The position numbers and the translations under genes were made by a program. Shown here one piece after another: positions 44,397 to 52,291 of a stretch of DNA of 64,000 bases. This DNA comes from DASSUW01 sp963811895 (GTDB lineage: Bacteria > Actinomycetota > Thermoleophilia > Solirubrobacterales > Solirubrobacteraceae). The notes beneath the pieces were generated by a model. That model saw only the letters and a program-made list of their open reading frames with translations. It was not told the DNA's origin and ran no database searches. The stretch covers positions 258,038-322,037 of the forward strand of contig CAWETE010000015.1 in the NCBI GenBank assembly GCA_963811895.1. Reading direction: 5' to 3'. Numbering within the stretch: position 1 is the stretch's first letter; each line of letters starts with the position of its first letter.

Positions 44397-45709
44397 GCGG
44401 CGATCCCGGCACCATCGCCGGGAACTCGCTGAGGGTGCTGGGAGCGCAGGTCGCCGGCAACGCCGGCTACTTCGTGTCCGTCCTGTTGCTCGCGCGCGGC
44501 CTGGAGCCGGCGGACCGCGGCGCCGTCGCGTTCGTGACGGTGAGCGCGCTCGTGATCGCGAGCCTGGCGGGCTTCGGCACGGCCGAGGCGACGCGGGTCT
44601 TCGCCGCCCAGCGGCCGGCGGCGCGGCCCCGGCTGCTCTCGAACGTCGTGCTGACCGGCGCCGGCGGCGCCGTCGTGGGAGCCGGGCTCGCGTGCGGCGC
44701 GCTCGCCGCTCTGGATGACGTGCGGCCCGCGGGCGTGGAGACGTTCGAGCTCTGGGCCATCGCCGCGGGGGCGGTCGCCGGGGCGATCGGCCTCGCCGGC
44801 GCCTCGTTCCTGCAGGGATGCAGCCGCTTCGGCGTGTACTCGCGGCTGCTCGCGGCCGGGCCGTGGCTGTATGCGCTGCTGATCGCCGGCGCGTGGGCGG
44901 AAGGGGGCCTGACCGTCGAGCGCGCGGCGGCGGCGTGGGTCGTCGCCCAGGCGATCCCGGCGCTGCTGTTCTGCGGCGCGGCGGCGCACGGCGTCGGGTT
45001 CGGGCGCCCGGATCTGCGGCTCATGGCCGAGACCGTCCTGTACGGCGGGCGCGCCTGGCTGGGCGGCCTCGCGCACCTGCTCAACGCCCGCATCGACCAG
45101 GTGCTGCTGGGCCTGCTCGCGTCGCAGGCGGCTCTGGGCACCTACGCCGTGGCGGTCAACGCCTCGGAGGTCCTCTTCTACCTCCCGTCGGCCGTCTCGA
45201 CCGCGCTGCTGCCCGCGGTGGCGCGGAGCGGCGGCGCCGCCGGCGTCGACAGCACGATGCGCGTGTTCCGTGCGGTGATGCTCGCCACGCTCGTCGCCGT
45301 GGGCATCGCGGCCGTGCTCGGACCGCCACTGGTCCCGCTCGTGTTCGGCGCCGACTACGCCGGCTCGGTCGAGCCCTTCCTGTGGCTGCTGCCGAGCGCG
45401 ATCGGCTTCGTGGCCAGCGCGATCTTCTCGAACGCGCTGCTGGCCTCGGGGGCGCCGGCGCTCTCGTCGCTCGGGCCGGTCGTGTCGCTCACCGTCGGCG
45501 TCGGGCTCGACCTCGTGCTGATCCCGCGGCTGGGCGCGACCGGGGCCGCGATCGCGGCCAGCGCCGCGCTCCTGAGCGGCGGCGCGGCGGCGGCCGTCGC
45601 CTACGCCGTGCGCTCGGGGCTGCGCCCCGGCGCCCTGGTGCCGCGGCGGGCCGACGCGGAGCTGCTCGCCAGCCGCGCCATGCGCCGGGCCGGCGCCAGG
45701 CCCTCGTAG
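44393..45709 (+). CDS. Polysaccharide flippase (Wzx/MATE-like)
   Basis: A 438-aa membrane protein with about 12-14 helices and the flippase start NSLRVLGAQVAGNAGYFVSVLLLARGLEPADRGAVAFV. Later sections are AWLGGLAHLLNARIDQVLLGLLASQAALGTYAVA and VVSLTVGVGLDLVLIPRLGATGAAIA, typical of Wzx proteins that move lipid-linked repeat units outward. GTG 44393 overlaps the beta-helix stop as GTGA. The 3' end overlaps the convergent GNAT gene by 109 bp, the longest such overlap here. Confidence 0.87.
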   Translation: MSGDPGTIAGNSLRVLGAQVAGNAGYFVSVLLLARGLEPADRGAVAFVTVSALVIASLAGFGTAEATRVFAAQRPAARPRLLSNVVLTGAGGAVVGAGLACGALAALDDVRPAGVETFELWAIAAGAVAGAIGLAGASFLQGCSRFGVYSRLLAAGPWLYALLIAGAWAEGGLTVERAAAAWVVAQAIPALLFCGAAAHGVGFGRPDLRLMAETVLYGGRAWLGGLAHLLNARIDQVLLGLLASQAALGTYAVAVNASEVLFYLPSAVSTALLPAVARSGGAAGVDSTMRVFRAVMLATLVAVGIAAVLGPPLVPLVFGADYAGSVEPFLWLLPSAIGFVASAIFSNALLASGAPALSSLGPVVSLTVGVGLDLVLIPRLGATGAAIAASAALLSGGAAAAVAYAVRSGLRPGALVPRRADAELLASRAMRRAGARPS

Positions 45710-46779
45710 TAGAGGCGGCGGGCGGGCGTCCGCTTGAGCTGCCGGCGGGCATGGACGGCCTGGGTGCGCGCGGCCACGGCGGCGCGTCCGCGCCGGGTGA
45801 CCGCGAGGCCGAGGCCCTGGTGGAGCGGCTCGAGCCGGTCGGCGAGCTCGAGCTTGTAGCGCTCGGCTCCGCCGAGGAACTCGACGCGCCGCGCGCCCTC
45901 GGCCGCGGCGGCCCCTATCGCCTCGAGCGTCGCGACCTGGCCCGGCGACCAGCGGGCGAGCGCGGGGTCGAACGCGAGCTCGTGGAAGTACATGCGTCCG
46001 CCGAGGACGAAGAAGTAGTTGCAGGCGGCCGCGCGGCCGCCGATCCGCAGCAGCCCGATCCGCGGCACCCCTGGCGGCAGCGCCGCCAGCGCCGCGCGGT
46101 GGAACGCGCGCCCGGTCCGGGTCGCGAAGCCCGAGGCCTCCGGCCGGTCGCGCCAGCGCGCGGCGTGCAGCCGGAACGCCTCCTCGAGCGCCGGGGCGAG
46201 CTCGTCGAGGTCGCGCGCCACCTGGAAGGTGATCTCGCCGAACCCCTCGAGCTGGCGTCGCCTGCGGCGATGCAGGCTGCGGCGCTTCGCCGACGTCTTG
46301 GCGCGGTACGCCTCGTCCCAACTCGGCTCGAGGTCCATCACGGGCGCCTCGGCGCGGGCGACCAGCCTCAGGCGCCCCTCGCCCGCGGCGACGCCGAGGC
46401 GACTCGGCTGCGGGAGGCCGAAGAGGTCGGCGAAGTCGGCGCCGGAGCCGGCCGCCTGCTCGAGCAGCCGAGCGGCCGTCGACGGCTCCGCGCCGTCCGC
46501 CACGAGCACGTCGGCGAGCGCGGCCGCGTCGTCGCCGAGGAAGCGCGCGACGCGCAGCCCGAGGCGGTGCTCGACATAGAGCGGCAGGGCGCCGGTGAGC
46601 CGGCCCCCCTCGCGGGCCACGTGCACGGTGAGACGGCCACGGTCCGCGTGGTGCCGCCACCATTCGAGCAGCCAGCCGTGCAGGAGGAACGGGCTCGGCC
46701 GGCGCATCGCGAGGACGAGGGCGTCCCACTCCTCGCGGAGCGCGGCGAGCTCCTCCGGGTCGGTGATGGTGCCGATCAC
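45601..46779 (-). CDS. FemAB/CelD-like GNAT-fold acyltransferase (second copy)
   Basis: A 392-aa protein with the same overall layout as the one at 40727. It has PFLLHGWLLEWWRHHADRGRLTVHVAREGG, a basic stretch TSAKRRSLHRRRRRQLE and the second GNAT half IGLLRIGGRAAACNYFFVLGGRMYFHELAFDPALARWSPGQVATLEAI. The two paralogues have diverged considerably. GTG 46779 overlaps the upstream glycosyltransferase stop as GTGA. The last 109 bp lie over the flippase gene; the Ser/Arg-rich tail may be a read-on caused by a lost stop. Confidence 0.78.
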   Translation of the reverse strand: MIGTITDPEELAALREEWDALVLAMRRPSPFLLHGWLLEWWRHHADRGRLTVHVAREGGRLTGALPLYVEHRLGLRVARFLGDDAAALADVLVADGAEPSTAARLLEQAAGSGADFADLFGLPQPSRLGVAAGEGRLRLVARAEAPVMDLEPSWDEAYRAKTSAKRRSLHRRRRRQLEGFGEITFQVARDLDELAPALEEAFRLHAARWRDRPEASGFATRTGRAFHRAALAALPPGVPRIGLLRIGGRAAACNYFFVLGGRMYFHELAFDPALARWSPGQVATLEAIGAAAAEGARRVEFLGGAERYKLELADRLEPLHQGLGLAVTRRGRAAVAARTQAVHARRQLKRTPARRLYYEGLAPARRMARLASSSASARRGTRAPGRSPERTA

Positions 46780-47849
46780 GAACCCAGCCGGCGGTAGACG
46801 TCCGCGAGCCGGTCCATCTCGGCCCGCCGGTCGCGATGGGTCTCGGCCAGGAGGCGGCCGTGGCGGCTGAGGCCGGCGGCGAGCTCGCGGTTGTCGAGCA
46901 CGCGCGCGATCGCGGCGGCCACCGCCCACGCGTCGATCGGCACGACGAGGGCGTCCCGGTCAGGCACGATCAGCTCTCGCACCCAGGGAAGATCCGACAC
47001 CACCACCGGGCATCCGCACGCCATCGCCTCCCAGACCGATCGCGGCGAGCTGTCCGAGGACGGGATCGACACGCAGACGTCGGCGGCCTGGTAGTAGGCG
47101 GCCATCTGCTCGTACGGCACGTGGCCGACGACCCGGACGCCCGGCGCGGCGGTGGCCGGTGGCGGGGCGGCGCCCATGTGCTTGAGCACGAGCTGGGCGC
47201 CGGGCCTCGCCTGGGCGACGATCTCGAACGCGGCGAGGATCGTCTCGGGGTTGTAGATCGGCGTCAGCGAGCGCGGGCCGAGGATCACCGGGCCCGCGGA
47301 CAGGCCGAGCTTCCGGCGCAGCTCGGGCCGCGCGCCGTTCGCCGGTGCGAACGCGTCGAGGTCGACGCCCCAGTTGACGAGCACGGTCGCCTCGCGCCGC
47401 GCGCCGAGCTCGACCAGCCGGTCGAGCAGCGCGCGAGAGTCCGCCATGGCGACGCTCGAGCGCCGCAGGGCGATCCGGTTCGCGAGCGTGCGGACGCGGT
47501 CCGCGCGCAGCACGTCGGAGCCCCAGGCCATCGCCACCAGCGGCGACGTGCCGGCCAGCGCCGCGAACGCCGCGTAGCCGCAGAGCCAGTGGGCGTGGAC
47601 CACGTCGGGACAGAGCTCGCGGTCGAGCCCACGGATCCAGCGGACGTGCGCCGCGGCGCCGGCCGGCGTCCTCCGCAGCGCCGGCGGGGCGGGCCGTACC
47701 GGGATGCCGGCGCCGGGAAGCACCGAGGGTGGGAGGTCCGGCTCGCTGTTGCCGGCCGCCGTCACGTCGAGGCCGCGCTCCCGCATGGCCAGCGCGAGGT
47801 GCTCCACGTGCGGGTGGTTGACCGGGCCGAGCATGAGGACGCGCGTCAT
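46776..47849 (-). CDS. Glycosyltransferase family 4
   Basis: A 357-aa GT-B enzyme: VLMLGPVNHPHVEHLALAMRERG, DVVHAHWLCGYAAFAAL, and the donor-binding end VSIPSSDSSPRSVWEAMACGCPVVVSDLPWVRELI (E-x7-E type). ATG 47849 overlaps the TGA of the nucleotidyltransferase gene as ATGA, and its own stop overlaps the GNAT gene. Three genes (nucleotidyltransferase, GT4, GNAT) thus form one coupled unit. Confidence 0.88.
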   Translation of the reverse strand: MTRVLMLGPVNHPHVEHLALAMRERGLDVTAAGNSEPDLPPSVLPGAGIPVRPAPPALRRTPAGAAAHVRWIRGLDRELCPDVVHAHWLCGYAAFAALAGTSPLVAMAWGSDVLRADRVRTLANRIALRRSSVAMADSRALLDRLVELGARREATVLVNWGVDLDAFAPANGARPELRRKLGLSAGPVILGPRSLTPIYNPETILAAFEIVAQARPGAQLVLKHMGAAPPPATAAPGVRVVGHVPYEQMAAYYQAADVCVSIPSSDSSPRSVWEAMACGCPVVVSDLPWVRELIVPDRDALVVPIDAWAVAAAIARVLDNRELAAGLSRHGRLLAETHRDRRAEMDRLADVYRRLGS

Positions 47850-48580
47850 CTCGCGAACTCCTGGAGGGGCTCGCCGAGCACCTTGGCGGCGTCGGCCTGC
47901 GCGCGGCGGAAGTCGTCCTCGCGCCCGATGTCCAGCCAGTAGCCGTCGTAGGCGTAGGAGCCGACGGGAGCTCCGCGCGACAGCAGGTCGAGCACGAGGT
48001 CCGGGAAGTCGCAATGGTCGCCGGGCCTGAGGTGCGCGATCGCGGCGGGCTCGAGCACGTAGACGCCCATGCTCACCGTGTAGGCGAGCTCGGGCTTCTC
48101 GTCGTAGCCGGTCACGCGGTGCGTGGCGCCGACCGCGCCGTCGGTGTGGAGCACGCCGTAGTCGGCGCGGACGGTGCGCCGGTGGGTGGCGATCGTGAGC
48201 ACGTTGCCGGCCTGCCGGTGGGCGTGGACGAGCGCGCGGAAGTCCAGCGTGGTCAGCACGTCGCCGTTGACCATCACGAACGTCTCGTCGAGGTCCGCGA
48301 TCGAGGCCAGCGGGCCGGCGGTCCCCAGCGCGCGCTCCTCCTCGTGGTAGCGGATCGACACGGCGTGCGCCGAGCCGTCGCCCACGACGGCTCGCACGAG
48401 GTGGGCGAGGTGGCCGACGGCGAGCGTCACGTCGTCGAATCCCGTCGCACCGAGCTGCCGCAGCAGGATCTCCAGGATCGGGCGCTCGCCGACCGGCAGC
48501 AGCGGCTTGGGCAGGACCGTCGTATAGGGCGCAAGGCGCGAACCGCGCCCGCCCGCGAGGACCACGGCGCGCCGGGTCAT
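47846..48580 (-). CDS. Sugar-phosphate nucleotidyltransferase
   Basis: A 244-aa enzyme of the RmlA/ManC-like family with the pyrophosphorylase signature LAGGRGSRLAPYTTVLPKPLLPVGERPILEILL. It has VNGDVLTTLDF (metal Asp) and the C-terminal DYGVL...VTGYDEKPE...GYWLDIGREDDFRRA pattern. It makes an NDP-sugar for the transferases nearby; GDP-mannose or dTDP/UDP-glucose type cannot be separated by eye. ATG 48580 is supported by AAAGGA upstream; ATG 48607 is an alternative. Confidence 0.86.
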   Translation of the reverse strand: MTRRAVVLAGGRGSRLAPYTTVLPKPLLPVGERPILEILLRQLGATGFDDVTLAVGHLAHLVRAVVGDGSAHAVSIRYHEEERALGTAGPLASIADLDETFVMVNGDVLTTLDFRALVHAHRQAGNVLTIATHRRTVRADYGVLHTDGAVGATHRVTGYDEKPELAYTVSMGVYVLEPAAIAHLRPGDHCDFPDLVLDLLSRGAPVGSYAYDGYWLDIGREDDFRRAQADAAKVLGEPLQEFAR

Positions 48581-48629
48581 TGCGTTCCTTTCGCGTTGGC
48601 CGGCCATGGCGTCACGGCCCGCCCTTGGT

Positions 48630-48635
48630 TACGGT
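48630..48635 (+). promoter_or_regulatory. Putative -10 box for the O-antigen-ligase-like gene
   Basis: TACGGT lies 9 nt before GTG 48645. Confidence 0.38.
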
Positions 48636-48644
48636 CGCCTTCGG

Positions 48645-49958
48645 GTGACCACCCTGCCCGCCATTCGCGTCCCTCGCGTGACCCCACTCGCGGGTCTCGC
48701 GGGGGCGATGGCGGCCGGCGCGGCGCTCGGCGTCGCCCTGGCCGGCGATCCGCCTTCGAGCCTCATCCCGGCGGCGGGCGTGCTCGGGATCTGGCTCGTG
48801 CTCGGCCTCGCGCTGGCCAGCCCCGCGGCAGCGGTCGCCCTCGGCTTCGTGCTGTTCGGCGTCGTACGGGTCGAGCCGGCCCCCGCGGACGCCGTGCTCG
48901 GCGTGCTCGCGGCGCTGGCGGTCGCGACCGGCCAGGTCGACCTGCGGCGCGTGCCGGCGCCGATCCTCACGCTGCTCGTGATCCTTCTCGCGCTGAACGT
49001 CGTCTCGATGACGGCGGCCGCCGAGATCGCCCCGGCGCTGCGCTTCTTCGCCATCACGCTGTATCTCGTCGTCCTGGCGGTGTGGCTGGCGAGCCACCTG
49101 CGGACCTCGGAGCGGATGCGTGTGGTGATCCGCGCCTACGTCGCCGGCGCGGCGGCGGCGAGCCTGCTCGCCGTGGCTGCGTTGTTCGTCGCCTTCCCCG
49201 GCCACGAGCTGCTGGCCGGCATCGGCGAGAGCCGCGCCCAGGGGTTCTTCAAGGACCCCAACGTGTTCGGGCCGTTCCTCATCCCCGCGGCCCTGATCGC
49301 GCTCGAGGAGACGCTGCGGCCGCGCGTGCTCGGCGTGCGCCGCGACATCGCCGCGCTGCTGTTCGCGGTGCTCGTGCTGGGGATCCTGTTCGCCTACTCG
49401 CGCGCCGGCTGGCTCAACCTCGCCGTCGCGCTCGCGGTGATGCTGCTCGTGTTCTCGCTGCGCGCCGGCGGCGCGCGCGCGGTCGGCGCGGCCCTGGCGC
49501 TGGCGCTCGTCGTCGGCGGGCTCGCCGGCGCGGCGCTCGCGTTCACGGGGTCCGTGTCCTTCCTCGAGGAGCGCGCGCGCGTGCAGGCGTACGACAGCGA
49601 GCGCTTCTCCGCGCAGGCGAGCGGCGTCGAGCTTGGCTTCGGACACGCGCTCGGCATCGGGCCCGGCCAGTTCGAGCTCAGCCGGCCGGTCTCCGCCCAC
49701 AGCATCTACGTGCGCGTGCTGGCCGAGCAGGGAGTGCTGGGCCTCGCGACGCTCGTCGCCCTGCTCGCGGGCACGCTCGCGCTCGCGGTCCGCAACGCTC
49801 TCGTGGGCGCCGACGCCTACGGCGTCGGCGCGGCGGCGCTGCTGGGGGCGTGGTGCGGGCTGCTGGTCAACGGCGCGTTCGTCGACACGCTCCACTGGCG
49901 CCACCTGTGGCTGGTCGCCGCCCTGATCTGGGTGGCGGGGCTCAGGCGGCACGTCTGA
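48645..49958 (+). CDS. O-antigen ligase / polymerase-like membrane protein (Wzy/WaaL superfamily)
   Basis: A 437-aa protein with about 11-12 membrane helices and a large extracellular loop containing GFFKDPNVFGPFLIPAAL and ARVQAYDSERFSAQASGVELGFGHALGIGPGQFELSRPVSAHSIYVRVLAEQGVLGLA. The GxGPGxF and SAHSxYxRxLAEQGxxG pattern is typical of Wzy_C (O-antigen ligase) proteins. It likely polymerises or ligates the repeat units delivered by the flippase. GTG 48645 is preferred to ATG 48606 because of the TACGGT box. Confidence 0.85.
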   Translation: MTTLPAIRVPRVTPLAGLAGAMAAGAALGVALAGDPPSSLIPAAGVLGIWLVLGLALASPAAAVALGFVLFGVVRVEPAPADAVLGVLAALAVATGQVDLRRVPAPILTLLVILLALNVVSMTAAAEIAPALRFFAITLYLVVLAVWLASHLRTSERMRVVIRAYVAGAAAASLLAVAALFVAFPGHELLAGIGESRAQGFFKDPNVFGPFLIPAALIALEETLRPRVLGVRRDIAALLFAVLVLGILFAYSRAGWLNLAVALAVMLLVFSLRAGGARAVGAALALALVVGGLAGAALAFTGSVSFLEERARVQAYDSERFSAQASGVELGFGHALGIGPGQFELSRPVSAHSIYVRVLAEQGVLGLATLVALLAGTLALAVRNALVGADAYGVGAAALLGAWCGLLVNGAFVDTLHWRHLWLVAALIWVAGLRRHV

Positions 49959-50826
49959 CCCGGTGCGCGCGCAGCCGCGCCGCGATCGTGGGCCAGCCCG
50001 ATCCGTGGGCGAGATAGCACGCGGCGCCGGCGAGCAGCCGCTTCCGGGTCGGGGACAACGGGAGTGCCTCGATGACCGGCAGGGCGAGCTTGAGGGCGAT
50101 CGGCGCCGGTGACGCCCGCCGGTGACGGCGCCGCTCGGCGTAGAGCCGCGGATGCCGCTCGCGCAGCCGTGCGCAGCGCTCGGCGTGGCGGCTCGACGAG
50201 CGCGACAGCCGGCGGCCCGGCGCGACCCGGTACTCGCAGGTGATCGCGGGCACGCCGACGCCCTCGTAGCCGGCCTCGGCGAGCGACATCCACAGGTCCC
50301 AGTCCTCGTAGCCGCCGTCGAGCTGCCAGCCTCCCGCGGCCAGCACCGCCTCGCGGCGGTAGAGGGCGCTCAGCAGAAGGTGGTTCTGGTAGCTCAGGTG
50401 CCACGGGTCGAGCGAGGGCAGGCTGTTCTGCACGAAGTCGAGCGCGCCGAAGTGGCGGGCGCTGCCCCAGGCGGCGACGGCCGCCGGGCTGGCCACGAGC
50501 TCGTCGCGGAGCAGCCGCAGCGCGCCCGGCGGGAGCCGGTCGTCGGCGTCGAGCGGGAGGGCGTACTCGGCGCCGGTCGCCCGCAGGCCGGCCATCCGCG
50601 CGGGGCCCGGCCCGCGGTTGTCCTGGCGGAGCACGCGGATCCCGGCGCCGGCGAGCCGCTGCAGCACCACCGCCGTGCCCGCGTCGGTGGAGCCGTCGTC
50701 GATGACGATCACCTCGACCGGGACGTCCTGCCGGAGCGCCGAGTCGACCGCCTCGTCGAGCGTGGCGCCGTCGTCGTGGCACGGGATGACGACGGCGATC
50801 GGAGGGATGTCGTCGTCAGCGTTCAT
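49942..50826 (-). CDS. Glycosyltransferase family 2
   Basis: A 294-aa GT-A enzyme: IAVVIPCHDDGATLDEAVDSAL, VIVIDDGSTDAGT, LPLDADDRLPPG (DxD metal site), and GGYEDWDLWMSLAEAGYEGV (catalytic ED motif). It overlaps the upstream sugar transferase by 11 bp. It likely adds the second or a later sugar to the lipid-linked intermediate. Confidence 0.9.
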   Translation of the reverse strand: MNADDDIPPIAVVIPCHDDGATLDEAVDSALRQDVPVEVIVIDDGSTDAGTAVVLQRLAGAGIRVLRQDNRGPGPARMAGLRATGAEYALPLDADDRLPPGALRLLRDELVASPAAVAAWGSARHFGALDFVQNSLPSLDPWHLSYQNHLLLSALYRREAVLAAGGWQLDGGYEDWDLWMSLAEAGYEGVGVPAITCEYRVAPGRRLSRSSSRHAERCARLRERHPRLYAERRRHRRASPAPIALKLALPVIEALPLSPTRKRLLAGAACYLAHGSGWPTIAARLRAHRVRRAA

Positions 50827-52225
50827 CGGCGAGCACGAAGGCGACGTTCTCGGGTCTCATCACGGGCTCGCGCTCGAACGCGAGCGTCGCCAGCGTCTCG
50901 CCCAGGATCAGCAGGTCGACGCCGGCGGAGCGGTGCTTGGCGTAGTAGAGGTCGTGGCAGAGCTTCCAGGCCGACCCGACGTCGGACCCGGCGTAGCCGC
51001 AGCGGACCTGGGCCCAGCCCGTGATCCCGGGCCGCATCAGGTGCCGCCGCTGGTAGAAGGGCAGGATCTGCTCGAGCCGGTCGACGTACTCCGGCTGCTC
51101 GGGCCGCGGGCCGACGAGGCTCATCTCGCCGCGCAGCACGTTGACGAGCTGCGGCAGCTCGTCGAGGTGCGTCCGCCGTAGCCACGCGCCGATCCGCGTG
51201 ATCCTTGGATCGTCGGTGCACGCCCACTGCGCGGACTGATCGGCGCCGACCCGCATGGTCCGGAGCTTGTGAAGGCAGAACCGGTGCCCGCCCTCGCCGA
51301 TCCGCACCTGCGCGAACAGCGCCGGCCCGCCGTCGCGCCGGATCAGAAGCACGAGGATGGGGAGCACGGGCAGCGCGAGCGCGAGCGAGAGCAGCGCGCC
51401 GCCGACGTCGACCAGGCGCTTGAGCGGCGAGGAGCCGCGGTTGTGCGGATCGGCCAGGCACTGGAACCACGCGGCGTTGATCTCGGCGGTGGGGACGTGC
51501 CCGAACACCTCCTCGAAGAGGGACGAGAGCTCTACGAGGCGCACCGGCAGTCCGAGGCAGGACTCGGTCACCTCGCTGAAGACCTCCAGTCGCGGCGCGT
51601 CGCTGCCCATCACGAGCAGGTCGAGGTCGTGCTCGACGACGATCTGGGCGAGCTGGCCCAGATCTCCGAGCCGGTGCTCGCCGAGCGCCCCGGCCGCCCC
51701 GGGCTCGGTCACGCAGCCCACCAGCACGTACTGGCGCGAGCCCACCGCGGTGAGCGCGCGGCCGAGCCGCTCCGCGGCGTCCGGCGAGCCGATGTACGCC
51801 GCACGTGCGCCGCCGAGCGCCGGAGCTCCGGCGAGCCCCGCCCACGGCTCGGCGACCAGCCCGGTCGCCAGCAGGGCGAGCGCCAGCTGTGCCGGCCCGG
51901 CCGCGGGTGCGCTCGTGAGCAGCTCGATGAGCGCCAGCGTGAGCAGGCCGAGGCCCGGGCCGATGAACCGGTAGACGTGTCGCATCAGCGGCAGCAGCGC
52001 CGCCTGCGGGGCGACGCGGCGAGTGACCGAGGCTCCGACCGCCAGCGCGCCGAAGCCGAGCAGGCCCATGCGCAGACGATCGTCGGGCGGTGCCAGCGCG
52101 GCGATCACGACCGCGCCGCACGCGGGCGCCACGAGCACGTCGCGCCGGGGAGCGAGCCACCGCCTCAGCCGCCACTGCGCCGGCACGTGGGGCCAGACCG
52201 CGGCCGGTCTCGCATACACCGTCAC
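50816..52225 (-). CDS. Undecaprenyl-phosphate sugar phosphotransferase (priming enzyme)
   Basis: A 469-aa protein with several N-terminal helices, a central Rossmann-like segment (RQYVLVGCVTEPG...LDLLVMGSDAPRLEVF) and the C-terminal bacterial sugar transferase domain. The latter reads KRLVDVGGALLSLALALPVL, LHKLRTMRVGAD, RTHLDELPQLVNVLRGEMSLVGPRPEQPEY and RPGITGWAQVRCGY. It starts repeat-unit synthesis by loading the first sugar phosphate on undecaprenyl phosphate. GTG 52225 is chosen over ATG 52249 because TACGGT lies six bases upstream. Confidence 0.92.
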   Translation of the reverse strand: MTVYARPAAVWPHVPAQWRLRRWLAPRRDVLVAPACGAVVIAALAPPDDRLRMGLLGFGALAVGASVTRRVAPQAALLPLMRHVYRFIGPGLGLLTLALIELLTSAPAAGPAQLALALLATGLVAEPWAGLAGAPALGGARAAYIGSPDAAERLGRALTAVGSRQYVLVGCVTEPGAAGALGEHRLGDLGQLAQIVVEHDLDLLVMGSDAPRLEVFSEVTESCLGLPVRLVELSSLFEEVFGHVPTAEINAAWFQCLADPHNRGSSPLKRLVDVGGALLSLALALPVLPILVLLIRRDGGPALFAQVRIGEGGHRFCLHKLRTMRVGADQSAQWACTDDPRITRIGAWLRRTHLDELPQLVNVLRGEMSLVGPRPEQPEYVDRLEQILPFYQRRHLMRPGITGWAQVRCGYAGSDVGSAWKLCHDLYYAKHRSAGVDLLILGETLATLAFEREPVMRPENVAFVLADER

Positions 52226-52231
52226 GAGCCG

Positions 52232-52237
52232 ACCGTA
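52232..52237 (-). promoter_or_regulatory. Putative -10 box for the priming sugar transferase
   Basis: TACGGT on the minus strand, 6 nt before GTG 52225, in the 66-bp gap after the Wzz-like gene. Confidence 0.45.
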
Positions 52238-52291
52238 CGGGGCCCGCATTGGGAGCCCGTCGCCCGGCTCGTTGGTCGGCGGTTTGTCGCT

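Noticed and set aside
44081..46729. 882-codon minus-strand open frame
   Set aside because: Shadow of the flippase, beta-helix and acyltransferase genes; composition is biased and no motif is present.
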